A DNA stretch of 64,000 bases from Heliopora coerulea (lineage: Eukaryota; Cnidaria; Anthozoa; Scleralcyonacea; Helioporidae), in NCBI GenBank assembly GCA_030142905.1, contig JASJOG010000563.1, forward strand, positions 1 to 64,000, written 5' to 3'. The position numbers and the translations under genes were made by a program. Below, piece after piece: positions 13,001 to 26,956 of this stretch. The notes beneath the pieces were generated by a model, which made no database searches, had not been told where the DNA came from, and was given only the letters and a program-made list of their open reading frames with translations. Position 1 is the first letter of the stretch, and every line of letters starts with the position of its first letter.

Positions 13001-14769
13001 TTCAGACTCCTGAACAAAATGGTGCACAGCAAATCTTGTCCTTCATGGCAACACTCGAGGTCAAACAATACGTGGCCACAAGATAGATATTTCAAACGGA
13101 TATTGTAATCAACGAACCAAATCGAACCGACCTGGTAAGGGGGAATAATGAACGCCATTGAGTCAACAAAACAACCACCCCAAATCCCTCGGGGTTTGCT
13201 CTGCGACTATGATTGTTTGACCATACGTCGAAGTAAAAACGGTCTTTTCCAAAAGAAATTTGCTAGCGAAAAGCTGTCTCCTTACCCCTTTCACTAGGCC
13301 ATAGTTGTTGCAATGCAACTACAATTGGCAGTGGTGTCTGTGGTTGTCGTATAGCTGTCGTGGAAAGTGCATGAGTAAAATTCTCACAGTGACACAGCAA
13401 TAGCGTGGTGGACAGTAATAACGGTGTAGCGACCTTTATTATCCTTAAGTCGAACGACATTAAGGTCATTTATTATTTATACACGTATACAGTGAGCCAA
13501 AGTGAACAGAGAACTTACACGCACATGATCGGGGCTTACTTCCGTCGCGACTGAAGTCAGGGTAGGGTCATTTAGATACGGCTCATTTTTAGCCCCATGA
13601 ACGGGTCTATTGATGTTCAAACAACAGCGTCATTTATCCAAGAGAACAATGACCTGACCGCCCAGGGGGGGCAACTGGGGTGGTTGCTATCCCAATGGTA
13701 CCTTGACTTTTTGCCAAAAAGAGCTAAATTCCATGGGAAATAAATGTGGGGAGGAGCTAGTAAAACTTTTGAGGGTTCTTCCCTCTACTAGTCTTGAAAG
13801 ACAAAATCCTGACTAAACCTCTGCTAGAAATTAAGATGAGAATGTTTTATTTGTACCAGTATTATTGCAACTCACAGCTATTTTAGAAGTGGATAAGTTC
13901 ACGGTGGGACGTGTATACGAGCGTTGGCGATTTATTTCAGCCTCAGTTCATATTAGCCGAGGTATATTTTTGCTAAACTTAAACGGCTCTAATATCGACC
14001 ACCATTTCATTGTTTTAGCAATATTGTTCAGTTTCGATGAAGTGACAACGTTGAATGACTACGGCTGTTGAAAAAGAGAAAAATACGTTGATAAAATTAC
14101 CATGGAAACCATAGGTAACATGGCTCCTCGGATTTCTACACAAAAAGTTGTACCACTGATAGCTAAACATTGCTGTAGCAATTTACAGATAGGTTTATCT
14201 TAAAATTTCGTTTTCCGTCAGTTGTCCTGATTGCCTGTGTTTTTAATGCAGCGAGAGCGCCGTCATCGACAGCCCTGGACAACATCGTCGACAACATTAC
14301 TTCTGGGGTGCAGCACAGCAATTGCTTACACCTGTTAACAAGCGTGAACAAATACTGCGTGTTTATGGCACATGTATACTGAGATTGAGCTCATGCGACG
14401 TTACGCACAAAAAATTGAGGGTTAATCTGGATTTTCTCGTTGAATTTCCGAAAGAAGCGAGCATGTTGTACCATTCGATTGTGTTACAACACGTTGCTGT
14501 AACGTGCGTGGAAGCGCGAAGTGAGTTTTACTTGCTGCGGCTACAGAGTGGGGGATAAAAACATTGAGAGCTGTGTTTGGTCGAATATCCGAGGAAATGA
14601 GTTACACTTTCGATGATACGTTCCATCCTGATCGGAGGGATTACCGTAGAAACTAATTGATTTTGCACCCCACGTAAGATTGTGTCGCTAACTGGCGGGG
14701 TCATGGTCAAGTGTCATATAACTAAGGATCTGGGAGAGAGAGCAAGATAGCCAAATTTACCAACCGGTG

Positions 14770-15300
14770 GTAATCGTGAATGCAACAAATAAATTGCATC
14801 CAAGAAAATTGCAACAAAAATATTACAGCAAAAATATTTCAGTGAGTAAACTTGTAGGAGAGAAAATACTGTCTCAAAATTAAAACTGCGGAATGAAACC
14901 ACTTTAAAGTAAATAAAAATATACAATAAAAAATATCAGCAACAATTTTGCAGCGAGGAGACTTTCCTTAAGATGTGACGTCCAACAAAAATATTTGCAC
15001 AAAGGAATTTGCAGCACAAAACCTTACATAAAAAAAGTACAGCTAAGAGAATTGAACAGAAAAAATCTTACAGCAAAAAAAATTAACGAAGCAATCTGCA
15101 GTAAAAAAAAATACCAGCTCAAAACTAAAAAGGTGGGGAAAAAACTACCTGGCAGCAAAAGATTTATCGCTTTAACTTGCCGAGAAAAACGAGCAACAAA
15201 ACCTTTGCAGCGAAGAAATATGCGCCACAGCAAATGAATTTTGCAGAAAAATCACGCACAGGTAAATTGCCACAAAGAGTGGAGAAAAAGAGCAACATTA
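14770..15300. repeat. Degenerate CAGCAAAA-type low-complexity array
   Basis: The word ttgcagcaaaa or a close variant recurs every few tens of bases (for example ttacagcaaaaatat, tttgcagcacaaaacc, ttacagcaaaaaaaatt, ggcagcaaaagat, ttgcagcgaagaaat). The spacing is irregular, suggesting an old decayed tandem array. The short lysine-rich frames here are by-products. Confidence 0.5.
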
Positions 15301-17550
15301 TGCAAAATAATATAAAAGTAAACCTTTATTTAAACAGGGTAATCCTTTTAGTTTATATTGTCAAAGCTATTGTTACTGAGAGCACAAGCATACAAATGAG
15401 TAAGACTATGATTTTAATAATACATTATGTTAATAAATAGAGATATATTTATGTGTAATGATAGACCTACAGAAAATAACGACTAAAAAGTAAAATCCCC
15501 TAATATTAAAAGCCCTTTTTCCGCTTTTTGGTGTTTCCAACCTTAATTCAGGCAAAAGCAGTCAGCTGCTTTGCCTGGTAGTTTCTACTCATAAAATTCT
15601 TATTAAATAGGAAATAATCGTTTAAAAGTTGAGCTCACGTACGATTAATACATCTCTTTACTAGTTCAAGAAACGTTTCTTATACCTAACCTGTCGTCTG
15701 TCAAATGCAAGGATGGCAAGCGCTTTGACCCCTTTTGCAAATCTTATATTCATAACACACAGAGCTCATCTTAGCAATTATTTCCAGTGAAATAGATCTA
15801 GCCTTTCCACAGGAGTTCCAGACCACATTACATCAGTCTAGCATTGGTTATGTTATAGTACAACTGCCGTGCTTTTATTTTCGTTTCCATGCACCTGGGT
15901 ATGACCAATATTTCAGTTACTTGATCCGAACAAACGTTATTTGGAATTCCACGAAAGAGATTTTCCATGGTACAGTACTGACCGACGCTCGATAGTGTGA
16001 CTATTTAGTGATGCAGTTGAAGTAGTAAAAACGTCACAAAGACAAAATTGGCAGAAAAATGACATGTAGCTTCAAACGAACCTGATAATATATGAACTGT
16101 CATCAGTACAAAAGCTCGTTGCGCAGAGACAGGAACATCAAAAATTCAAGTCATGTCAACATACAAACATTCTGGTTTGCCACGAAGTCAAACCAACGGA
16201 AAATAAGGCGTGTATTCGTTTAGTTTGGAATTCATAAGCGGAATTTTCTCGATTTCGAGAAAACCTTCCCGTTGTTCGTACAATACATTCAGCTCTCCAT
16301 AACAGAATGTACAAAACACAATTCTCTCCATGCTTCAAGTGGATTCTCGAGTGCCATAGTTACTCTGGATTTTCCAAAATGATGCAAACCTGATGTGCCC
16401 TTTTGATGACACCACTACTGAAATACACAGTCCAGCATTTTAGGCCATCAGTTCTCGGCCGGGAGGTCTGAAACCTGGTTGGAACCCCGTGGCCAAGTCT
16501 AATTCACGACAAAGTCCCGAAGGATGGCCTTAGTTGGGAACAATAGGAAATACATGCACTCCATTTCTTGACAACAGTTCAAATACTTTTAAGTAATAGC
16601 TCTCCATAATTTTACTTCTACGTCGTGATTCAAGGTCAACTGACGTGACAATTTCTCGACGAAATTTCGACGTTACGTGTACATGACTCGATATATTGCA
16701 GCTGATGCATCTTACCGCTACAATCCTGTTCTTGATCTCTATCATCGGGTAATTTTTTAATGTTTTTCCTGGTTACATAGCGTCGAGACCGACAGATTTG
16801 AAATTAAGGAACGCTCATCCTGACTTCGGCTTTTTTATGGCATTCTTCGGGATTTTGAAGGTAATTAGACAAGGCCAGTCACGTTCTTGCTAGTTTCCAT
16901 ATTTCTCTACCCAAAACAGATGGCCTGGTCGCACGATCGTGAAATACATTAATGTCTCAGCAGGAGTTACGTGTTCGAAACTTGGATAACTTGTTATCCA
17001 ATTCCCTAGTGCAACCAACTTCCCTTCCTCACCAACTATGTTTATGTGGATGACTACTCGCACCCATGGCATTGCAAAATTTATTTACTGAGTTGGACTT
17101 ATTCACTGAAAAAGTTAGACATGTTTTTACCAAATAACCTCTAGTATTAACGCACGCACTTCATTCCCGTTCCCAGGCCCCGTCACTCAACATTTGATTA
17201 GGAAAGCCCTTGCCTATAAATGTTTAGCAGGCTGCAGCTCCCCCCTGCCTTACACGTCAACGCCGATAACTATATATTTCTTGACCAATCAAGGCTTATT
17301 GTTTATAACTTTCTACAAACCCGATATTTTGGAATGCTATGTTTTGAAATGCGTCAGATCACCTTCCATCACCATAATCTTGACTCTAGCCTCAGTTCTA
17401 TGTACTGTTTATCTCCAGTTGTCTAAATTTCCCATTATGGCTACATATACAGAAGAGAAGAGATTTTCTCATCTCTGGTTGTCGGGCGGTTGCCGTGTGC
17501 GGTAGTGATACCGTAATCGCATAGTTATCGTGTATGAGCGGGTATTTAGC

Positions 17551-17642
17551 CAGGCTAGGACTGGCCATTGTGCCAACGTACAGTAGAGTAATAGTCAGCC
17601 ATTGTTCTGTGGTGCGATAGCACAATGGCCAGTTCAAGCCTG
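17551..17642. repeat. Dispersed hairpin repeat, copy 1
   Basis: Arms caggctaggactggccattg and its near-complement form a foldback of 92 bp (21 of the first 23 bases pair). A 72-bp part (17571-17642) recurs at 58745-58816 in the same orientation with about ten differences, so this is a dispersed family. It lies about 220 bp past the GLUT-B stop codon and may be transcribed as 3' untranslated sequence. Confidence 0.65.
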
Positions 17643-17862
17643 TATTGAAGAAGAAACATCGCAGTAATATGCTCTTAAGTAGTTCGATTACTATTTCATT
17701 GTGCACTAAAATTAATTTCATGAATAAATTCAAGCCTTAAATCAATACTATTCTTGCATTAATTTCTGAATCTCTGTCTCGCTTTACAACGCATGTTTTA
17801 ATGTTCTCACCGTCCCTGGAAATGAGATCCCTGAGTATCCTTGTCTGCTCCAGGTAATGAAG

Positions 17863-20800
17863 TCACATTGAATCCACTTCCAGAGTTGCTACTTCATTGG
17901 ACGCGGCATAGGGTGCATTTTTCGTGCCATTTTCCTCAGTCTTTTGGTCCTGCGGAAAGCATTTAAAAAATGAGATTATTGACTTAGCCGGCAAATTGTG
18001 TCCAACTTTTGCACACTGCCCAAGCACAACAGGATAAAGGTAGCCAACTAAGTGAACTATCCCATGATTCTATTTGGGTGGCAATAAGAGTAGACAGATT
18101 TACTGTCGTCCAGTCGCAAGGAACAACTGGAATTTAACAATGACGACCATATCGCAGAAAATAGTTGCCTATTAGACCACCATATTTTAAACTGCCAACC
18201 TCTTGAAGAACTGATATTGACCTAAAAAATCATAACCTCAGTTCAAGATTTCTGGATGAAAAGAGTGGTACAATTACCAAACAAGTCATTTGTTATTCAA
18301 TGATTCGTACAGACAACTTCTGACGTTCGTATTCTCCGTCATCTTGTTTTGCGTTTTACCACTGAGTAATACCATCCAAAACAGGTTGACTAGATTTCAT
18401 CTTGGACACCTTGATCCAAAAAGATGGTTGGCCAATAGACAACCTTCTTGAAAACTAAATTTCTGCCCCTCATTTGAGATAAGTCACGGCAGTTTCTATG
18501 CAGTATTCTATTTTTTTATGATTTGGGATTAATTCGTTTACTCACCTGGTCAATTTCGTCATTTTCTTGTCCATAATATATTTGTGCGATCTCTTCGTAA
18601 GTTTTGTTCTTCGTTTCTTTTACATATTTAAACGTCAAGAGCGCACTGACAGAGGTTATGACCATGAAAGGAAGAAAGGCAAATGCTTTCAAACCAGCCT
18701 GAAAAATACCGATAATAGCTCTGCCATGAAATAACACGTAAAAAGCTAAAAAGTTGATGAAATGCTGAAACTGAACTTAGAAAAAAGAACTGACGTTTGG
18801 AGAAAAGACCTTTCGTCAAGGGGGGAAACACATGAAATAAAATAGAAACAGGGTGAGGTTTTTAAAAATATTGAGAAAGGCATGTCAGAGCAAAAATATC
18901 CAACCAAATTAGTAAATTAATAACAAAGAGATAACCACCTTTAAATGATGGCTAGTCGTTTGTCATTGTCAAACGACCATCATTAGACATACAGTTTACC
19001 ACAGTTTATTCAAGAAATACAAGACAACAACTTTGGAAAATAGCATCTTGTAAACCCAAGATATGAGTTGATAAACAGGAAGAGAGAACTATTCAGGTTA
19101 TATTCCGAGCCTGCTCAAAGTCATCGTCAGAGCTTGAAATAAAGTCGAAATATAACCTGAATGGTGTTGTCTCTTCTTCTTCTTTAACTCATGTCTTAAG
19201 TTTGCGGGATGTTACTTTTCGAAGTTGTGCCTTCTTGTACTTTGTCTTATAAGTTCAAGGCTCGACATTAACTCTCACCCGTTCACCACTGGAGAGTAAA
19301 ATTTTTCAGTGGAGAGTAAAAAACACAAATAAACTGAAAATACTTGCCCGATCTGGCAAGTAACTCTGAGGAGATGAGGAAAGTAGTTTTTTGTATTAAA
19401 AGAGCCAAAAAAAAAAAAAACCCACGAAAGTCGAACAATTTTCCACAAAAGAAGTATTTCATATATTGATTTCTGAAAGCCGCAAGTGTCCTTTTACGTA
19501 GCGTACCATTCCTAGCAGCCATCTTGGATGTCTGACAGAGGAAGCTTGGGTACGATGTTGGTGATGCAAGTGAATTGCACTTCGCCATCTTATTTTTAGT
19601 TTTCTGTTGATCTGCGTTGGGGCGTGCAACGTGCCAGTCTAACTGGGTCTAATAGAAAGTGAAATTTTGTCATGGAAAATAAATTTTCTCACTCAGTTTC
19701 CACATTGGAAGGTTTGGTTAAAAGTTAGTGTCAAGCCCTGAAGTTACTGCTTTTGTTCAGGAATAGGGTGGGCACAAGCAGCCTAAACAACGCTTCACTT
19801 CCAATAGTGGCTAATAAAAACGAAGATGAACGGGTCGTTTATTCCGTAATAGTAAAGAAAAGTTTTCACACATTTCCGAAATGTATCTCTCATTAAAGAA
19901 AAGTTAATAAATCAAATGCAATTTCGCAACTCGACTTAAAGATAGTCTGTTGTGTTTAATTCTTTCGTTTAAAGTTATTTACTCACTTGAATAGAGGGAA
20001 ATGAAATTCCCACCAGAAAGTTGGCAAACCAGTTTAACATGCCGGAGAAACTCATAGCAGCAGGTCTCGGTCCTTGCTTGAACAGCTCGCCACCAAGGAA
20101 AAGGGGAATGGGTCCTAGGAGCAAACATGAAGCGTCGAGATTGATTTATATGGTCTGACGAAACATTAAATTATATGAAGCAACTAGACAAAACTTCAGA
20201 TAACTATTGAATGACTTACCAAGACCGATGGCAAAGGACACAACGAAAGAGAGCGTGCAAACGAAACTTATATACGACATCCATTGAACAATTTGCTGGA
20301 AAATGAAAGCCAAAACAAGTCACTATCAATAAATACTAACATTATTCATTTGCATAAAATAACAGCATGGTGCACTTCTCTGCAGTTCTTTAACACTTGG
20401 ACTGCGGTAGATCTTCCCCATTGACGAGTAAAATCGTCCGGCGTTAGCCAGAGTAACATAGTTTGTCGTTGGTCAGAGTAACATAGTCTGGTTTTAGCCA
20501 GAGTAAAATAGTCTGGTGTTAGTCATGGTAAAATAGTCTGGTGTTGGTCATAGTAAAATAGTCTGGTGTTGGTCATAGTAAAATAGTCTGGTGTTGGTTA
20601 TGGTAAAATAGTCTGGTGTTGGTCAGAGTAACATAGTCTGGTTTTAGCCAGAGTAAAATAGTCTGGTGTTAGTCATGGTAAAATAGTCTGGTGTTGGTCA
20701 TAGTAAAATAGTCTGGTGTTGGTCATAGTAAAATAGTCTGGTGTTGGTTATGGTAAAATAGTATGGTGTTGGTCAGAGTAACATAGTCTGGTTTTAGCCA

Positions 20801-23800
20801 GAGTAAAATAGTCTGGTGTTAGTCATGGTAAAATAGTCTGGTGTTGGTCATAGTAAAATAGTCTGGTGTTGGTCATAGTAAAATAGTCTGGTGTTGGTTA
20901 TGGTAAAATAGTCTGGTGTTAGTCAGTAAAATTGGCTGGTGTTAGTCATAGTAAAATAGTCTGGTGTTAGTCATGGTAAAATAGTCTGGTGTTAGTCAGT
21001 AAAATAGTATGGTGTTGGTCATAGTAAAATAGTATGGTGTTAGTCATAGTAAAATAGTCTGGTGTTAATCATAGTAAAATAGTCTGGTGTTAGTCATGGT
21101 AAAATAGTCTGGTGTTAGTCATAGTAAAATAGTATGGTGTTGGTCATAGTAAAATAGTATGGTGTTGGTCATAGTAAAATAGTCTGGTGTTGGTCATAGT
21201 AAAATAGTATGGTGTTAGTCATAGTAAGATTGTCTGGTGTTAGTCATAGTAAAATAGTCTGGTGTTAGTCATAGTAAGATTGTCTGGTGTTAGTCATAGT
21301 AAAATAGTATGGTGTTAGTCAGTAAAATAGTATGGTGTTGGTCATAGTAAAATAGTATGGTGTTGGTCATAGTAAAATAGTCTGGTGTTAGTCATAGTAA
21401 GATTGTCTGGCGTTAGTCATGGTAAAATAGTATGGTGTTAGTCATAGTAAAATAGTATGGTGTTGGTCATAGTAAAATAGTCTGGTGTTGGTCATAGTAA
21501 AATAGTCTGGTGTTAGTCATGGTAAAATAGTCTGGTGTTAGTCATAGTAAAATAGTCTGGTGTTGGTCATAGTAAAATAGTCTGGTGTTAGTCATAGTAA
21601 AATAGTCTGGTGTTAGTCATGGTAAAATAGTCTGGTGTTAGTCAGTAAAATAGTATGGTGTTGGTCATAGTAAAATAGTATGGTGTTAGTCATAGTAAAA
21701 TAGTCTGGTGTTAATCATAGTAAAATAGTCTGGTGTTAGTCATGGTAAAATAGTCTGGTGTTAGTCATAGTAAAATAGTATGGTGTTGGTCATAGTAAAA
21801 TAGTCTGGTGTTGGTCATAGTAAAATAGTATGGTGTTGGTCATAGTAAAATAGTCTGGTGTTGGTCATAGTAAAATAGTATGGTGTTAGTCATAGTAAGA
21901 TTGTCTGGTGTTAGTCATAGTAAAATAGTCTGGTGTTAGTCATAGTAAGATTGTCTGGTGTTAGTCATAGTAAAATAGTATGGTGTTGGTCATAGTAAAG
22001 TAGTCTGGTGTTGGTCATAGTAAAATAGTCTGGTGTTGGTCATAGTAAAATAGTCTGGTGTTAGTCATGGTAAAATAGTCTGGTGTTAGTCATAGTAAAA
22101 TAGTATGGTGTTAGTCATAGTAAAATAGTATGGTGTTGGTCATAGTAAAATAGTCTGGTGTTGGTCATAGTAAAATAGTATGGTGTTAGTCATAGTAAGA
22201 TTGTCTGGTGTTAGTCATAGTAAAATAGTCTGGTGTTAGTCATAGTAAGATTGTCTGGTGTTAGTCATAGTAAAATAGTATGGTGTTGGTCATAGTAAAA
22301 TAGTATGGTGTTAGTCACAGTAAGATTGTCTGGTGTTAGTCATAGTAAAATAGTATGGTGTTAGTCATAGTAAAATAGTATGGTGTTAGTCATAGTAAAA
22401 TAGTCTGGTGTTAGTCAGTAAAATTGTCTGGTGTTAGTCATAGTAAAATGGTCTGGCGTTAACCAGGGATAAGACTTCTATTGTTTTATAACACTATTTA
22501 TTAGTCTCAAAAATAGCTTGTACTATAACAGAAATAGAGCGAAACTTGGATTATATCCCAGAGGGCATGCAAGAAGAAAAGCAGCTCAATTTTCACGAAA
22601 TTCTCCTCTTCTTGTTTGCCCAGTGTCCTCATGGATTTCCTGAAATTAAGGTGTTTTAATGAGGATACGTTACCTGCAAGTTCAGAGAAATGGTTATGAT
22701 TCCCGAGGACACAGCCATCCCAATCAAACCATATAGAAGGAGGGGACGTCGACCAGCTTTCTCTGTCAGATACACCTGGAAAATATACATCCAAGCTTTT
22801 GGTCAAAAAAAGAACACACCAAATTATTTTCCCGGATTCTCTGAATTCCTCGCATAAGAAAATTGATTAGATGGGTCATAATAGTTGTCTCAGAGATTTC
22901 GTTGGGAACCACCTTAAGGGGTACTTCAACTGGTAAATAAACCTTAAATAATAAATATAAGAGCAAGCCATTGATTTTTATGTTGTTTATCGGTCATCCA
23001 ATCAAGAAGTTAGTATTTTTATTACAAAGTACTTAAATAGGATTCCCAGCCCATGTCTAGCTCCGTTGCTTGCTCGCGTCGCTGTAATAACTGCTGGGGA
23101 GACGTATATCATAGTATGATTTAATACATCATTTAGCTGAAGTTAAAAACTACAAAGCAGGTGTGCACCATTGTTCATATTCTTAATTATTACTGAAAGG
23201 AGTCCATCCTCCCTTAAGGGAACCATGAGCACACTTACCGATACAATCGTCATGATTACGTTAATGAATCCAGTTCCGAGTGTGGCGTAACGCACATATT
23301 CATGTGGGATACCGGCTTTTGCAAATATCCTGGTGGAGTAAAAAAACACCTAAAAAGGCAAGAAGACATCACACTAAAAGTTATGTAATGTTAACCTGAG
23401 ATGCTGTACAAGCAAACTGATAGGGGCTTTTATTCAGTCATTCACGTTATTTCTATTGTTGTCTTCCCTGCTACTGCTACTGTTACAGCTTGATTGTCAC
23501 GTCTTTTGCTTTAGTTCTTGTTGTGGTTGTTGCTGCTGCTGCAATTTGTGTTCTAGTTCCTGTCGCTGTCACTGTCACTGCCACCACTAGCGCTACTAAT
23601 AATTGTCCAAACAGCATTCCAAAATGCAAATTATAATGTAACTTACGGCATTAATTCCAGATAACTGCTGACTAAGCTGCAATCCACAAATAATGATCAA
23701 AGTTCGACGAAGTCTCTTGTCCATCAGTAACTGTTTGACGGTCCAAGCTGGTTCACGTTCCATTTGCCTCTGTTCCTCTTTCATTTCTTCGATATCTTTC

Positions 23801-26800
23801 GTCACATTATCTGGTCCACGGTACGATATCAACGCTGCGAAAATACAACATTCAAGTGTCAATTATTTACGTTAAATTAGAAATATTTCTCGAAACGCGT
23901 CGCATAAATAAAGAAATTGGTGCCACGGTTAAAATTTCTAAAACCATTAGATTGTATCCCTCTGAAATTTGAATTTAAATTAATTATATTATATAATGAA
24001 AATTATAATGATATAATTATCTACAGTTCCTAAAGGTACGGAAGCATATTAAAGAAATGTCTAATGACTTTTTGTCTTTTAATGCTGTGATTCAAACACG
24101 TGGGGTGTTGTGGGACGAGAGAGAAGTGTAGACCTTTAGAGAGCTAATGGTAGGGTAACAGAATACTGCATGGTGCAACTGGGTTTGAGCTATTATTTTC
24201 GTATTTTCTTGGGTTTCACTATAGTGAAGTTTCTCAAAATACATTGTAAATGCAGCTTTCGGTCTTCCTCATCCGGCGTGCGCCTGTAGCATCCAAGCAC
24301 TCCGCCATCCACCCAACCACTCTTCCATCCACCTGTATATTCATCCACCAACCCATCTATCCATTTGTCTACCTGTTTCTCCACCCATTCACCAATTCAT
24401 TCACCAAACCACCCTCCTGTCTACACATCTATCTAACCATCTATCTGTCCATTCACCCGTATATTCACCCACCCATCTATCGATTTATCCATCTACCCAT
24501 GCACCCACCCTTCCACCTACTGATTAATGGATCATTAATTATAAATGTTTAAATTAAATATTAATTAATTATAAATTAATTAATTAATTTTTAAATGGAT
24601 TCAAGAATTTAACTTTTATCTAATTATAATGATAATAATAATAATAACAATATTTCAACAGAGGGCCCATATCGCCTGAGGTGTTTTTCAACGGAGCCTT
24701 GCGATACAGATGCAAGATATTTTTTATCTGTAGTATAAATGCAAGATATTTTTTACAACGTGGCAAAAACAGTCTAAGACCAGGGATTCAAAAACGAAGC
24801 GACGTAATCCATCCCTCACATCACCACGATTCCAGTTCATAATACATCGTTTATTCTTACCTTGCTTGGCTTTTTCTTCGTTGTTCTTATTAACGAGTAG
24901 ATACCTTGGGCTTTCAGGAACAAACGGTAGGAATATTGTTGCCACGAGACTAGGCACCGCCGTGAATGCGAGAAGAACTGGCCACAACTTTTCACCTCCT
25001 ACACAGTCGAGAGACGTTTCAGTAAATTAGCACTTTTGGGGCAAATTCAAAGTAAATGGGTTTATTAAACAGTATTCATTAGCCACAGAATAATCTCATT
25101 TACCGAGTCACGAGTGAAAACACCAAGAAAAGAATTTAACCAAATCAAATTTTCAGCTAATAATTAACTGAAATGAAGCCATCAACTATTTGCAACCTTC
25201 GTCAACAAAAGTGTTCTTTGTTTCAATATTCGCAAATCTCCCCCATCCTCCCACGTAGTCTTGATAAAATCACATTTTCTGTCTCTGCATACTAACGTTG
25301 TTGTCATTAAAACTTTCTTTTCCTTTTTCTTAGGAAGTTGTCAAACAACTGAAACAAATAAACTGGGTTTGATTTTCATTAAGCGAAGCAAAGGATTTGA
25401 ATTTTGCTTTCATGGCGGGAAAACCGTCAGCCAATCATAAGGCCTCAGTCCTCACTGTTCAACCGCTGACCGATTGGACAATTTATACGAGAGAAATAAG
25501 ACGTGACTTGCAATAAGCGCGCCTTAAAAAAGGCGGTTGTCTTCGAGGCGGTTTGTTCAAGAAGTGAACAATGTACCTCTTATACAAACCTTTCCAGTTT
25601 ATCTAAAGTGTCTCCAAAGGCCAATCTGCAGAGTGCAATAATCTCAAAGGATTGTTTCCGCTGATGTGCGCAATTTAGTAACTGGACTATTCGATCGTGA
25701 TGTAGGCTTGTGCCTTAATTTAGCTCAATTTAGAGGTACCGCAGGTGGCAGTGGTAGTGCACGTGTACCTCACCATTGTGACTAGGGTTCTATTCCAGCT
25801 CCCTGCAGTTGTCTGATTAACGTTACCTTGGTCACCTGTGGAAGAGTGTTGTCCAGTTTGACTCTACCAAACATCCCAAGTTTTCATCGGGTACTCCGGT
25901 TTCCTCCTGTAGTAACACTGGACCCATGAGGGGTGACCCTTACTGGATTTCTGGGGATAACAACTTAGCCAGCTGATAGAGCTGTACAGTATAAATAAAG
26001 ACACTTTGTAGTACAAATAAAATGATTCTCTCCTACATGTGCTTTTATTCCTACCGAAAATTTCTTCTAGTCCGAGAATTTGCGACATCAAGATCCCAAT
26101 AGTGATGCCAAGCTGATGTAAGACACCCAACGCACCACGGATGCGTTTGGGTGCATTTTCTGTCAAAAACATGGGAACTAGACCATTCCCCATTCCTGAA
26201 AAACGCAAGAGAATAATATGCTTATTTTTCATTTGTCTTAAGAAAGAGCTACCATGTTTAATTAATCTTCAAGTTGAATGTAATGTACATGGTTTAACTC
26301 CAACATGTCCTCCTCTGACCAACCTCGTCCCTATTACCAGCCACTCCATTCCATTTAACTCCCTCTGCTCGGTTCCACTCTGTCAACATTCCATCTACTT
26401 TCACCTCCTCATTTCAGAACGGCCCCTTTACTCCATTCCATCGTAGCACCTTTCTGCCTAATCTCAACAATTTCACCCAACCCTTCACCCACCAACACAC
26501 CCCTTCTCCACTCAATGCCACCTCATCTACACCCACTTTTCACCACCTCACCACATCTTCACTCTACTTAGCCCTGCTGTACCCACTCTCTCCCCCTACC
26601 CCAGTTCCCCACACGTCTTTCTTACCTGTAGAAAATCCTACGAACAATCGGCCGACCATCAGCAACTCAAAGCGGCCTGCTGTTCGAGTAATTCCAAAGA
26701 AAATTGCAGAAATAAATGCGAAAATATGGCTGAACTGTAGAGCACCTTTCCTGTAGTAAGAAAAATATGAACACTCACATTGCATCCGTTTAAATTTTCA

Positions 26801-26925
26801 TTATCGTGGGACGTGGCTTCATGTGTCTTCTTGATTGTCAGCTTTCCACATTCAAATCGTAACCCCATCAGCATGCCCCCGCCCGTCTGTCTGTCCCTCC
26901 ATCCATGGGCCAGCCCGTGGGTCCA

Positions 26926-26956
<31 letters not shown>

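Larger units (their letters stand above)
10067..17862. other. Intergenic region between the two GLUT genes
   Basis: About 7.8 kb upstream of GLUT-A and downstream of GLUT-B. It should hold the GLUT-A promoter and 5' untranslated sequence, but I see no convincing TATA box. The longest frame (11060-11497, plus) resembles no family I know. Recognisable content is repeats: a piece of the aacaatgttgtcc family at 14230-14351, a CAGCAAAA-rich stretch at 14770-15300, and a hairpin repeat at 17551-17642, which may lie in the GLUT-B 3' untranslated region. Confidence 0.6.

Noticed and set aside
15000..15237. Lysine-rich 80-codon frame
   Set aside because: By-product of the CAGCAAAA-rich degenerate array.
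20424..22465. CRISPR-like array
   Set aside because: Units are contiguous with no unique spacers, and the setting is a eukaryotic intron.
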